From contig CM042688.1 of the NCBI GenBank assembly GCA_023614405.1, positions 376,265,331-376,329,330 of the forward strand: a stretch of 64,000 bases of DNA. The letters are read 5' to 3'. The notes under the pieces were generated by a model. The model saw nothing but the letters and a program-made list of their open reading frames with translations, was not told the DNA's origin and made no database searches. The DNA is from Avena insularis (taxonomy: Eukaryota; Streptophyta; Magnoliopsida; Poales; Poaceae). Each line of letters starts with the position of its first letter. Positions within the stretch are counted from its first letter, which is position 1. Shown here piece after piece: positions 11,901-21,199 of this stretch. Made by a program: the position numbers and the translations under genes.

Positions 11901-12523
11901 CTTGCCAATGTAACTCTACAACCCCAAAGGCCGGACACTATCTCTTGGAAGCTCACAAATGATGGACACTACTCGGCTAAATCGGCGTACAATATGCAAT
12001 TCTTGGGTTTAACCACCTCATCGCTGCCCCCTCCCCCCTTATATGGAAGCCTTGGGCAACTCCTAAATGCAAGTTCTTTGCTTGGTTGATCCTACAAAAT
12101 AGAGTGTGGACGGCGGATAGGCTTTCCCGAAGAGGATGGCCAAATTGTGGACTATGTAAGCTATGCAATCAAAGACAAGAGTCGGCCCCCCACCTCCTTT
12201 TTAAGTGTCGATTCTCCATGAGGATTTGGAACAAGTTAAAGACTTGGCTCGGTCTCCACCAAATCAACACGTCTACTTGGCACCAATTCCACTCCGTCAA
12301 AGATTGGTGGAAGAAGGCGATTCACAAGAAAGGACCGCAAAGGAAGGCTTTGGCTTCACTCGCAATGTTGGTCTCATGGGAAATATGGAAGGAAAGGAAC
12401 GCAAGAGTTTTTCGAGGCCACGCCGTCACCGTTGATATGATGGTAACAAAAATCAAGGAGAAAGCACACTTGTGGTGCTTTGCGGGGGCAAACGCTCTTA
12501 GTAGTTTAATCTTGCGTGAGTAG
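8955..12523 (+). pseudogene. LINE ORF2: endonuclease, reverse transcriptase, zf-RVT
   Basis: The reading starts with LNVMSWNPRGLNRP and CLQETKL (endonuclease N-terminus; the E is catalytic). It shifts frame near 9150, then continues from about 9165 to 10650 with TTVYGP, an altered EDINKI where GDFN is usual, and LSDHCPLL (catalytic DH). The reverse transcriptase follows: DKAPGPDGF, IPKKEGA and DFRPISL. A frameshift near 10620 precedes KLDIKKAFDSVRW, LRQGDPLSPLLF and LYADDAAIF, which holds the catalytic aspartates. After a third shift near 12085 the C-terminal region has CxxC (LCKLC) and WEIWKERNARVF, the zf-RVT domain of plant LINEs. At least three frameshifts make it non-functional as read, although the RT core is well kept. 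Confidence 0.9.
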
Positions 12524-12608
12524 TTGGCTTTGGCCAAGATGTGGTTTATAAACACTTTCTAAAAATCTTCTCCCCAATCAATGAAAATGAAAGTCTTTTG
12601 CCTTGTTT

Positions 12609-12617
12609 AAAAAAAAA
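12609..12617 (+). other. LINE poly(A) tail
   Basis: Nine A residues follow TTGCCTTGTTT, about 85 bp after the ORF2 stop. They mark the 3' end of the LINE and the junction to GC-rich DNA. Confidence 0.8.
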
Positions 12618-13183
12618 CACATGCCGCTGCGCCGAAGCTAGAGCTTTTATTCTGCCGTCGGCCACACTCCGTCTCGCCAGAGCCAAACCAGAGCCCTGTC
12701 TCCAGCAAACGCTGCCCCCGCGGAGCCAAACAAATGCGCCTGCAGCCACGCCGCAACCCGTCGAGTTGCTGGCGACGCGTTTGGCAGGAGCCCGACGCCC
12801 TGAGCTTGTCCTCTAGCCATACACTTCCCTTACTCCCGCCACGCACACCTCCTAGGCGCCGTCACTGGGAGCACCGTGAACGCGCCAATAGAGCTAACTT
12901 CTTCTGGTCTGCTCGCCATGTGTGACCGGTCAAGCTGTTGTTTGGTGCTGGCGGCGAGGGTTGTGAGTTGTGACAACTCCCTACAATAGCGCCTTCACAT
13001 TTCTCTGCCCACACCCGCTCAATGTCGATGCTGCTAGTAGTTTTCTTGTACGGAGTAGCTAGATCAAAGAATTGAGATCAGCAAGAACGATGGAGTGGGA
13101 CCGCTTGTGGGGAGCTTTGCGATGCCTCTTATTTTGTTCCCGTTCTTCCAAGTCTGAGTCAGTAACCAGTACCTGGACGGTCG
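12618..13183. other. GC-rich unassigned DNA between LINE and hAT element
   Basis: The first 300 bases are GC-rich with overlapping short frames on both strands (for example 12541-12816 + and 12607-12846 -), none with a recognisable motif. The rest is mixed composition. I see no gene. It could be an old gene fragment or the body of an unrecognised element. Confidence 0.3.
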
Positions 13184-13191
13184 GCCGGCGG

Positions 13192-14786
13192 TAGGGGTGG
13201 ACTCAAAGCTCGAGGCTCGGCTCAGGCTTGACAAGGCTTGGCTCTGGCTCGGCTCGGAGGTCGGACAAGTAAGTCTAATCCTTATAACTCAGGCTCGAGG
13301 CTTGACAAGCTAAATTGGTGAAGCACGGAAGCCGGCTCGAAGACTCGATGCAAGTCTAACAAAGCACAGTTATAATCGATAATTTAGCTTCATAACATAT
13401 TCTAACAAATCTCACAAGGTATTAATAACTATGGCATATATTAGAAGTTCATCTCCCGGTCGTTGTTGCTCCTCACTTTGTTAACTTCCACGACAATCCA
13501 TAGATTTTAGAATGTATGCATCGAAGAAGGATATATACATCAATGTTCCTAACTAATGCCATATTGCCATGTCTGATCTTGCTTTAGCTACAATTCATCT
13601 TGAATTTTGATATATTTTTTGCAAATTCCAACTACAAACCAAACATAGAATATATTTTTACATGTGACGGACAATCATGCTACTGCCACTTCTTTCTTGT
13701 CTATAGAAATCACGATTCATGTCATTTAGCATAGGGTTAGACTTGCACCTTGCTTAGCTATAATACAATTCTTTCCGATCAAAGTGTCACGTGATACTTT
13801 GGTACTGTATCATCTCCTCTACTTTTTAGCAAAATACAGCTGTTAGAAAGCTCAAGCCCAACGATAAAGTGTTTCTACACATGGACACTACTGTTAATCC
13901 GTCAGGGCCTCGCTTGGATCATTGTATTTTAGTCCTGTCGTTTTTATTTTATAAAGAGGTTAAGGAGTAGAGGTCCGTATAATCCGGTGGTTTTGGCTAA
14001 AAAAACGACATTCCAAACGGGGCCTAAGGAAAAATTGTGGCGTTGACTGCTATTGCATATACTTGTAGCCACGGCCGTGGCTGTCGCCGGCGCGGACCAT
14101 GGTGTCGTCGATGGGAGGAGGCCGAATAGCAGGACCGCCACCCTCACCGACTGCTGCAGGTCGTCAAGCTCTGTAACCTCTCCGGCCACACGCAGGGCTG
14201 CCTCGCCGGCCACGGTCGCACCTACCTAGCAGAATACGAGGCCTGGATGCAGCAAATCAGACCAATCTACTAGAAAATCTGTTAACATATGATTGTCTAG
14301 GAGAAATTGATGCAAGATCCAATCAATTCCACAAATCTAGGATCAATCGATCAAAAAGAAGGAAAGACCATGGTACATACCCCTCTATAGTCTACACCAG
14401 TAACAAGGACAGCTTGTCTGCGCCATTGCTGTTCCTCGATGGCAGCGTTCCAGGCTGATGTGCGATAAGGAGGACTAGAGAAGACAAGGGCGGTGGCGGC
14501 CAGACATCGGTGGTGGTAGCCGTCCGTGGCGGCACGACGACGTAGAGGGAGAGGAGGATGAGACCATGAGGGGAATAGCACACGCGAGGTGATAAGTCAA
14601 CTCAGCGTTGATGTGCGACTCGACGAGCCTCCCGAGCCGAGCACAAGTTTTCTCGAACGAGCCACGGACCCATTTTTTTTGCAAATTTTAGACACCAAGC
14701 CGAGCCTAGGCTCGGCTCAAATTTTGCAAGTTTGATCGAGCCGAGCCACAAGCCGGCTCGGCTCGGCTCGGCTCGATTCACCCCTG
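13192..14786. mobile_element. hAT-like non-autonomous element, 1595 bp, GGCTCG-rich ends
   Basis: The left end reads TAGGGGTGGACTCAAAGC and the right end in reverse complement reads CAGGGGTGAATCGAGCC. This is the CAGGGGTG-type inverted terminus common in plant hAT transposons. The flanking 8-mers are GCCGGCGG (13184-13191) and GCCGGCCG (14787-14794), matching at seven of eight positions. Both subterminal regions are packed with GGCTCG / GGCTTGACAAG motifs in opposite orientation (13205-13330 and 14700-14775), as expected for transposase-binding repeats. The interior is AT-rich with a GC-rich stretch at about 14060-14215 and no transposase. Short frames there are not supported as genes. Confidence 0.78.
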
Positions 14787-14909
14787 GCCGGCCGGCATAG
14801 CACCGCTAAGCTTAGATTAGATCAATCAAGAATTTATGAAACACGGAAGTCATCGTGACCCGGACATGCGCAAAGCAAACAACACGATTAATGCTCCCTG
14901 AATCTTGTA

Positions 14910-15018
14910 CTCTTTCTGGTCCATATTAATGTTCTCAACTGTCTAGATATGAATGCATATAGTCTAAATATATAAACAGATATAAAAAATTGAGAATATT
15001 AATATGTATCCGAAGGAG
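14910..15018. mobile_element. Stowaway MITE, 109 bp
   Basis: The inverted ends CTCTTTCTGGTCCATATTAA and CTCCTTCGGATACATATTAA (the right end in reverse complement) are flanked by TA on both sides (14908-14909, 15019-15020). Length, TA duplication and the CTCC-type start fit a Tc1/Mariner-derived Stowaway element. Both ends are diverged from the CTCCCTCCGT consensus, so it is old. Confidence 0.8.
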
Positions 15019-15472
15019 TAGTTGTTTTGTGCGCAAGAATTGTCCTCCACTTAACGGTTATTGTTGCTATTGTGGCTATTGTGGCAGCTCTCTCTGCTAT
15101 TCACGCACAACGGTACTAAATTCGTATTGAATGATGTCGGTGCTCTCTCTCCCCTAGCAGTAACAAATTCCTATTCAATTTCACGTGCTAAAAACGTTCT
15201 AGTATTGACGTATATAAGGTTTAGCTAATACATAAGTGTTGTGTTCTCTAATTGCCATTCCATTCTCTAAAGTTGTTTGTTGCCATGTTTGTGAAGTATA
15301 GAAATTTGAAAACGGTGAGAATGAAAGTTGAAAAATGGAAAGTATAAAAATTGCAAAATGAGAAATATAGTGTTTGTTGCCTAGAAAATAAAACCAGCAA
15401 AGGAAAGTATAAAAATTTGAAAAGAAAAAAGTATAGAAATTGCACAAACAGAAGTATAGAAGTTGCAAAATA

Positions 15473-15731
15473 CTCCATCTGTCCCAAAATGTAAGGAGTC
15501 TAAGCTTTAGTCAAAAGTCAACATATTTCAAGTTTGATCAAATTTATACATAAAAATATAAACATTCAGAATACCAAATCAATATCAATAGATTCACCAG
15601 AAAGTACAGTTTCTCAAAATGTTCATTTGATATTGTAGATATTCATATTTTTTTGTATAAACTTGGTCAAACTTAGAAGATGTTGACTTTTGGCTAAAGC
15701 TTAGGCGCCTTACATTTTGGGACGGAGGGAG
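15473..15731. mobile_element. Stowaway MITE, 259 bp, in foldback left arm
   Basis: It starts CTCCATCTGTCCCAAAATGT and ends in the inverse CTCCCTCCGTCCCAAAATGT, with TA on both sides (15471-15472, 15732-15733). The ends extend inward as a good inverted repeat: TTAGTCAAAAGTCAACAT pairs with ATGTTGACTTTTGGCTAA. It interrupts the foldback left arm, whose repeat units resume directly after it, so it is younger than that element. Confidence 0.95.
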
Positions 15732-17292
15732 TAAGAAATATAGTGTTCGTTGCCTAAAAAATAAAACCAGCAAAAAGGAAGTATAGAAACTAAATAAAGA
15801 TAATTATAGAAATCAAAGAAAGGGAAATATAAAATTTTTAAAAAGGAAAGTATAGTGTTTGCTTCCAAGGAAAATGAAACCGCATATATTATTTTAAAAT
15901 TACTATTAAACTTTTTCGAATTTGAGAAAACTTTTTGAATTAAAAAGTTGCGCCCACTTCACAGCTATCTAACGGGATATCATTTGCATCATTCCGACAG
16001 GTGGTTCAAAAATAATAGAGAAATTACAATTTGTACCTAGAAAATAAAACCACGGACAATATGTAACATCCCAAAACTTTAATCAAGGTTATCAAGTTCA
16101 AAATCACCTAATTTAGGGTTAATAAAAACTTTTATTAAAGAAAAGGCATATGAATGCATGTGTGTTTGTATTAGTGTAGAATTGTTTAAAAATGCCATGC
16201 TTGATTGTTCTAATGTTGTGAAATGGTTTAAAGGTGAATGCCACATCATCTAGACCATTTACAAACATAATCCAAAGAAAAAGAAATCAAATAAGATTAA
16301 ATAAGGCAAATGGTCATTTTGACCATTTTAATCCACTAGGCCACTTTAGGGTGTTCCTAGAAGTCAATTCCTAACATAAACATTTCTAGATCTTTTCACC
16401 CCTTGCTAGACCAAGTAAATATGTACCAAGGCTCACTTTACACATTTACAAAAACATCTAGCAAAGTAATTTAAATGACATTTGAAAATTGAATCCAATG
16501 CATATGTGAAGATCCCACTTTTTCAAAAACCCACCAAATCAACTCCACTTGACAATCCCAAGCAAACCTAGTCTCTCAAGCTTAAGTCAAGTTCACCCAA
16601 AAAGTTTGACTCAAAAATTCAAATTTAAATCTCTTTCGGCCATTTAAACAAACACCTGGCAGGCACAGTGTAAACATCTGCCTAACTTCACTATTTGGGC
16701 ATTGATCACTAGACAATTGGCCCTCATTCTACCCCCTGTTCCCCCAGTGTCGAAAGCAAACAGACCACTCTCTCCTTGGCGTTTGGCACCGGTCTTGTAC
16801 AGCCACTGCAGCCAAGTCGACCATGGACCGCTCACCCTGAACCGCCCCGCTCTCTCCCGCCATGTCTAGGAGGTAGCCACCAATGCACCGCCCCTCTCTG
16901 TCCCCTCCTCGAGCAAAGATGCACTGGACCACCTCGTAACGTCTGCAGCGTTTAGCGCTCACGCGCTAGAGCGCCACGCCCGACCAGCGTGCACACGCCG
17001 CGCCTCAACCTCACCCCGCGCGCACTGCTCCGCCATGACCCCAGCAGCCGCCTAGACATCCCCGTTCGCCGCTGCTTGACCCGTAGCCACCGTGCGCCGC
17101 ATCAAACCCCGCTTCTGTCGCGCAGAGCACTGTCCGCTCTAGACCAAATGCGACCGCCCCTTGCCTCGCCTTTAAGCCTGAGAGGACCGCCAGGAGACCG
17201 TGCACAGTCCCCTACCTCCAGCCGTGCCGCTAGCTGCCTATAGCGTCGCCACCGACGAGCCGCGCCCACGCCGCTCGGTCCCTTCATCGAGC

Positions 17293-17299
17293 TATAAAA
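17293..17299 (+). promoter_or_regulatory. TATA box in Gypsy A 5' LTR
   Basis: TATAAAA lies in a GC-rich setting and is followed by GAGGCCCCCTC and a pyrimidine-rich leader. The same position in other copies is TATAAAA at 30975-30981 (A 3' LTR), TATAAAAGGA at 26731-26740 (B, minus), and TATATAAGG at 61471-61479 (C), 59841-59849 and 40912-40920 (D, minus). Conservation of place across diverged promoters supports a core promoter that starts the genomic RNA about 30 bp downstream. Confidence 0.7.
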
Positions 17300-17528
17300 T
17301 GAGGCCCCCTCTTCCTCCAATCCTTACACCATTCCACTCCCCTCTCACCACTGATCCTCCCACAGTATCCCCGGAGCAAGGCGAGCCGTAGTCCGCCCGA
17401 ATTTCGCCGGAGTTTGCCGCTGCAGAGGAGAAGAGGCGTCGTCGATTGGAGCAGCCCCAAGAGCCGCCTCAAACCGCCGTCGTCTACTAGCTCAAACGCC
17501 CCCACTGCCGACCGTAGCTGGAGCCCAG

Positions 17529-17534
17529 GTGAGC
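17529..17534 (+). promoter_or_regulatory. Candidate 5' splice site in LTR leader
   Basis: GAGCCCAG/GTGAGC gives a strong plant donor about 230 nt after the TATA box. The same CCCAGGTGAGC occurs in the A 3' LTR (near 31217). In the other copies the place reads GCCCTGGTATGCC or GCCCTGGTACGCC (near 61711 in C; minus strand near 40670 and 59625 in D and 26485 in B), so the GT is kept but the flanks differ. It could open a leader intron ending at the acceptor before 18413. This is inference without RNA data. Confidence 0.35.
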
Positions 17535-18412
17535 CCCCGTAGACCCCCACCGTGCTGCTAGGGTTCGTCCTCGCTGGAGACCTGTTCACCGGAGACGACG
17601 AACCACAACCATTCGATCGTAGTCTAATCGTAGCACTGAGATTGCCCTGCAACCGTGTTAGATGTCTTTGACGCGCGGGACCAACCTGTCGAGCCCACTA
17701 CGCCACAGCAGCAGTGCAAGGCACATTTCCTTTCCCGCGCTAGCCCACCGATTCAAATTATTATTTTCCATTTAATTTGAAACTAGATTCTGTCCACTTA
17801 TTCAAAAATCAATCTAGAGAGTTTCACTTAACCAAATGGCATGGTTCAAATTTTGTTAGAAAAATAATTAAAATATCTATCCAAGCCCATTGGATTTAAA
17901 TCAATTGGAGTTAGAGATCACATATAGCAAAAATAACAAGACAGAGACTTTTCTACCTTCAAACATTTTTCAAAAATCAACCATAATGGCTTTTTGAGAG
18001 TTGATTCCAACTCTCAAAAATCACATTTGACGATACCATAATGGTTTGCATGAAGTAACTTTGGACTAGTACCAAAATAATGCTATATAGGCATTTCTAG
18101 TCACTTTAAATCATTTAAATAGTAATCTTAAACTTTATAAAATGTGACCAACCCTTTAAATCACATTCCCATGTATTAGAATATGTGGTGATGACATGTG
18201 TCCACATGATCCCATATTTTAATTGGAGAATATTAAACCTTAATTAATTTCATTGAGTAGAAATTACTTTTCTTAAATAAAATAAATGAAACTAGTTCTT
18301 TAAATCTTGTGATGAGTGTGATGATGCTAGATCATCAAGTGTGAGTCTTAGTGTGCTAAATAGAATTAGTTAAGTATTGTTTGATGATTGTGTACCCCGT
18401 ATTCATTTATAG

Positions 18413-18493
18413 ACGATAGTACCGACCCGGGATACGAGGAGGAGTACTACCAAGAAGAAGAAGAGGAGAACTTCAATCACTGCTCTACTCAAG
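18413..18493 (+). CDS. LTR block 1: conserved acidic exon-like frame
   Basis: The frame GATAGTACCGAC... encodes DSTDPGYEEEYYQEEEEEN and then FNHCSTQGK. It is preceded by TTTATAG (acceptor-like) and closed by CAAG/GCAAGC (a GC-type donor). All six LTR copies in the window have it: 18413-18493 and 32132-32215 (A), 25514-25597 minus (B), 62627-62710 plus (C), 39685-39765 and 58627-58707 minus (D). Lengths are always 81 or 84 nt: indels remove or add whole Glu codons and never break the frame. Only the A 3' LTR copy has a stop (GAA to TAA). Flanking LTR sequence has frame-breaking indels. I infer past coding selection. Function is unknown, and the low-complexity GAG/GAA content is the main reason for caution. 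Confidence 0.45.
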
Positions 18494-19120
18494 GCAAGCT
18501 AGCACTTGCAAGTTTTCTTAACTATGCAAGCCATCACTAATTGCAAGATAACCTAAGCAAGATGCATTAGGCATGCTTTGGTTATACCACTTTGATTATA
18601 CCAATCCCAAGTTTTACTTGCAAGCTTTATTCTTCTACTTTACCAAAGTTCTTTACTTTTAGTTAGTGCTTTGTAAGCATTGGAAAATTTAGTATAGATA
18701 GCATAAAGAGTATAAAACTAGGCCTAACTAGTTATACTTAGATGTCATTCCATGGCATGAGATTGGAGATTAGCACCCCTCATTAGTGAACACTCTTAAC
18801 TTTAGTGGCTAGTGCTAAGCATAAAAGTTGATCACTTTAGATGGGAATACTTGGTGAAAATGATTATGAAAACCTTGGAATGATGATTTCATTCTATTGA
18901 AATGTTTTGACATGTGTTATGGACACAAACGGATTTGATGATGAAAATGTTGAGGCATGAGCCTTAGCCCTTTTATAAAAATTGATGGTTGGGTTCGGAT
19001 GCGATACCATTCCAATTTTATCGTACAACCACAATACCCAAATTGGGTAGGGCTTAGCTAGAAGTTTATATGCCTTAGTATGGGTTCCCTCGAGGAAGAG
19101 GTTTGAGCTGAGGCTACCTC

Positions 19121-19333
19121 GTGAGTGTGAATGTCCACCTATGCAGTGCCCAGGATGGCAGATGGCCATGGCTGGGAGGCCAAGCTCATAGGGGAGGTGC
19201 CTATACTAGAGTGTGTAAAGGAAAGGTTATGATTGATTATCCGCATACTAAGTATGATGATTCAGGGTTATCCCTGACGGATGTATCGAATTTTGTGGTG
19301 AAAGTGTACCACCTCTTCAGAGTGTCAAACTAA
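19121..19333 (+). CDS. LTR block 2: conserved 70-80 codon frame
   Basis: The frame contains AYTRVCKGKVMIDYPHTKYD, DSGLSLTDVSN and VVKVYHL. Here it stops early after RVSN (TAT to TAA). The same frame is open for 80 codons at 32843-33085 (A 3' LTR, plus), 24605-24847 (B, minus), 38799-39041 and 57741-57983 (D, minus). In copy C (about 63310-63560) two codons have become stops. I know no matching domain. It may be an exon of a leader transcript or simply an LTR segment that is open by chance and preserved by recent common ancestry. Confidence 0.35.
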   Translation: MSVNVHLCSAQDGRWPWLGGQAHRGGAYTRVCKGKVMIDYPHTKYDDSGLSLTDVSNFVVKVYHLFRVSN

Positions 19334-19636
19334 TCGAATAGCAGCGTCCGCGATCATGGACAGTTGGAGTGGCCATACTGTTTCGTCGTCAGATGTTTGC
19401 AAAATGACTTGTGAAGTGAACTATGATTTTGACTTGACCACAACAAGGTTGTAAATATGAAAGCTAGGTTCCCACTTAAGTGATTTTGAACATTAACTTA
19501 GTTTTCTTTACTTCTAAACTCAGTTTTAGATAAATCTGCCTTTTTGCAAATAAACCTAGAGCTTAAGATTCCTACTAGAACTACCTTACTTGTTAGTGAT
19601 AGTTTGCGAGTACTTAAAGAGTACTCATGGCTTTGT

Positions 19637-19711
19637 CCCTGGCTATTCCCATGGCCAGACTATGAGAAGGACTATCAGGAAGATGGACAGAAGGACGGCT
19701 ACGACAACTAG
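19637..19711 (+). CDS. LTR block 3: acidic C-terminal frame ending in a shared TAG
   Basis: From CCCTGGCTATTC the frame reads PWLFPWPDYEKDYQEDGQ, then KDGYDN and TAG. The same 25-codon stretch and the same stop occur in every LTR: stop codons at 33431-33433 (A 3'), 24305-24307 minus (B), 63887-63889 (C), 38501-38503 and 57443-57445 minus (D). Most differences between copies are third-position changes (GAG/GAA, TAT/TAC, CAG/CAA, GAT/GAC), and no indel falls inside. Upstream of CCC the copies differ by one T, so the block's real beginning must be close by, perhaps at a splice acceptor. I infer a once-translated acidic tail. Confidence 0.4.
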   Translation, partial: PWLFPWPDYEKDYQEDGQKDGYDN

Positions 19712-19961
19712 GATTATTTCCCATCGTCAGCATTGCCTGTGACACTGAAGATGGAGCCCACCGCTATGCTTATTATTCTGCTTATTGTTTGTATTAAGAC
19801 AGGATCATAAGATACTTTATTCGTGTAAGACCTTATTATGGTTTGTAATGGATGATGTACTGTGATATCCAATCTGTTATGTCTCGCAAAAATGGTAATC
19901 CTGGGATTACGATGTATGGCATAACAGGCATCTGGGATTAAAAATCTGGGTGTTGACAAGT

Positions 19962-19974
19962 TGGTATCAGAGCC
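19962..19974 (+). other. Primer binding site of Gypsy A
   Basis: TGGTATCAGAGCC lies 3 bp after the 5' LTR. It is complementary to the 3' end of initiator methionine tRNA, the usual primer for plant LTR retrotransposons. The same site serves copies D and E. Confidence 0.95.
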
Positions 19975-20172
19975 ATCCTGACCATAGGAGACCCTAGTTA
20001 GAATGGACGTCCGAACAAAAACTTAGTTTCATAACCAAATAAGTAAACCTATTCCCGCTCTTGTCCTTGATTCTTTCAAAAAAATTCATGTTCCTAAAAA
20101 ATTCTTACATTCCTACATAAAATTTGACACACTTGATCACCTCACTAACTTACTCATCCTAAATTCTTATAG

Positions 20173-20943
20173 ATGGAATTTGAGTGTTGCAAGTTCTACC
20201 AGTTGGGCAACGGAGGCCAACTGATCTTCGTGAGGGATCTTGATGCACTGTCTGAGTACCTTGAGCGCCCACATCCGGAATTCTTGGGAGCTCAACTCAA
20301 GGATTTTCCAGGAGGAGATTTACAATGGCTGATAGTTGTAGATCTTCGAGGCAAGATGGAAGCACCCCTTTCTGAGAAGATTCAATTCACCGTGAGAGAG
20401 AACAACTGGCTAGATGGATTAGCCAGGGCTATGCATGAAGCTCTTGTCCGTATGTGTGGGCAAAATGTCAACTTGATCCAGGGAACTCACTTTGCTCATT
20501 ATGCAAGGCGTGATTCTATGGGATTGCCATTGGAGATGCCAAGTCACCCGGAGATGAAGCGCCAAGTGGAGAATCTTGGCTTCCTGATGTATGATAGACA
20601 GAATGAATTGGACAATGCTCGAGCCTACACCAACCACAACCTTGCCATTGCCGCCAAGAAGGACCAAACTTACGCCCTACTTGTCAAGGATCACAAATCA
20701 CTTCGTTGTCAACACGAGAAGAAGGATCGCACCATCGCTCGTCTTTGCAAGAAGGTGTCCGACCTCGAGTAGACCATCCAGGAGTAAGAAGCCTAACTTG
20801 CAGCAAAAGAAGAAGAGGAAGAAGGTGAAGACATCCAGGGAGATATTCACTCATGCCTTAGTGATGACAATTACTACCTGGAGGATGATGCCATGGATTT
20901 CTACACCGATGATGACGACTCTAACTTCATTGATAATGAGTAG
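20173..20943 (+). pseudogene. Extra ORF between 5' LTR and gag (Gypsy A)
   Basis: The frame is open from MEFECCKFYQLGNGGQLIF to 20772, then continues in the same frame past three C-to-T type stops to an acidic end (KEEEEEGEDIQGD... DDDDSNFIDNE), about 256 codons in all. The N-terminal half contains GGDLQWLIVVDLRGK, IQFTVRENNWLDGLARAMHEA and HFAHYARRD. The second half is rich in Lys/Glu/Leu heptad-like sequence, then Asp/Glu. The copy in D has the same start context and length, so it is a family trait. It lies in sense orientation before gag, like the extra ORFs of some plant Gypsy lineages. I know no named domain. Similar uncharacterised proteins are, from memory, annotated in grass genomes. 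Function is unknown. Confidence 0.75.
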
Positions 20944-21199
20944 ATGCACTTGATCACTACCGCAGGAAGGAGTTGTATTGGTCCCACTGTATCTTAGCTT
21001 CACAGAATGGTTCTTAAAACCATCTGTTTTCGTTTTATGTTATGGTGTGTGTGTTTGTATCGTGTGCTTTGATTGAATGAATGAATGAGAAGGAGTTAGT
21101 TTGCAAAACTTGAGTTCAAACTCAAAGTTTTACCCTTGAAAACAAAACCACGAACCTTAGAACTTTCCCTCTTATCTCCTTATCTATCTCAATCTTTAG

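Larger units (their letters stand above)
7850..12617 (+). mobile_element. L1-type LINE retrotransposon, degraded
   Basis: The order is an ORF1 remnant (8025-8608), a spacer, an ORF2 with apurinic-like endonuclease, reverse transcriptase and a C-terminal zinc-binding region (8955-12523), a short 3'UTR, and a 9-A tail at 12609-12617. This is the plant L1-clade layout. ORF2 is nearly full length but broken by frameshifts. The exact 5' end is not visible: I could not find a duplication of the bases after the A tail upstream, so the left limit of about 7850 is a guess. Transcription would use an internal promoter, and none can be identified by eye. Confidence 0.85.
16062..19958 (+). repeat. 5' LTR of Gypsy A, 3897 bp
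   Basis: The LTR starts TGTAACATCCC and ends TGTTGACA. A GC-rich promoter section (about 16780-17650) has a TATA box at 17293-17299. A candidate splice donor, CCCAG/GTGAGC, follows at 17529. The region after the TATA box is unusually long (about 2.66 kb) and carries three coding-like blocks described separately. The left half up to about 16650 is AT-rich. It aligns along its whole length with the 3' LTR, with scattered substitutions and small indels such as the difference near 31735. Confidence 0.97.

Noticed and set aside
12607..12925. GC-rich frames after the LINE tail as a host gene start
   Set aside because: No motif, no splice structure I could support, and all frames are short and overlapping on both strands.
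19962..19974. Met-tRNA-like sequence as a possible tRNA gene
   Set aside because: Only 13 bases match, directly after an LTR; it is a primer binding site. No cloverleaf can be formed around it.
20591..20953. 120-codon frame overlapping the extra ORF in another phase
   Set aside because: Comparison with copy D shows that the protein continues in the original frame past stop codons to the acidic end, so this frame is a by-product.
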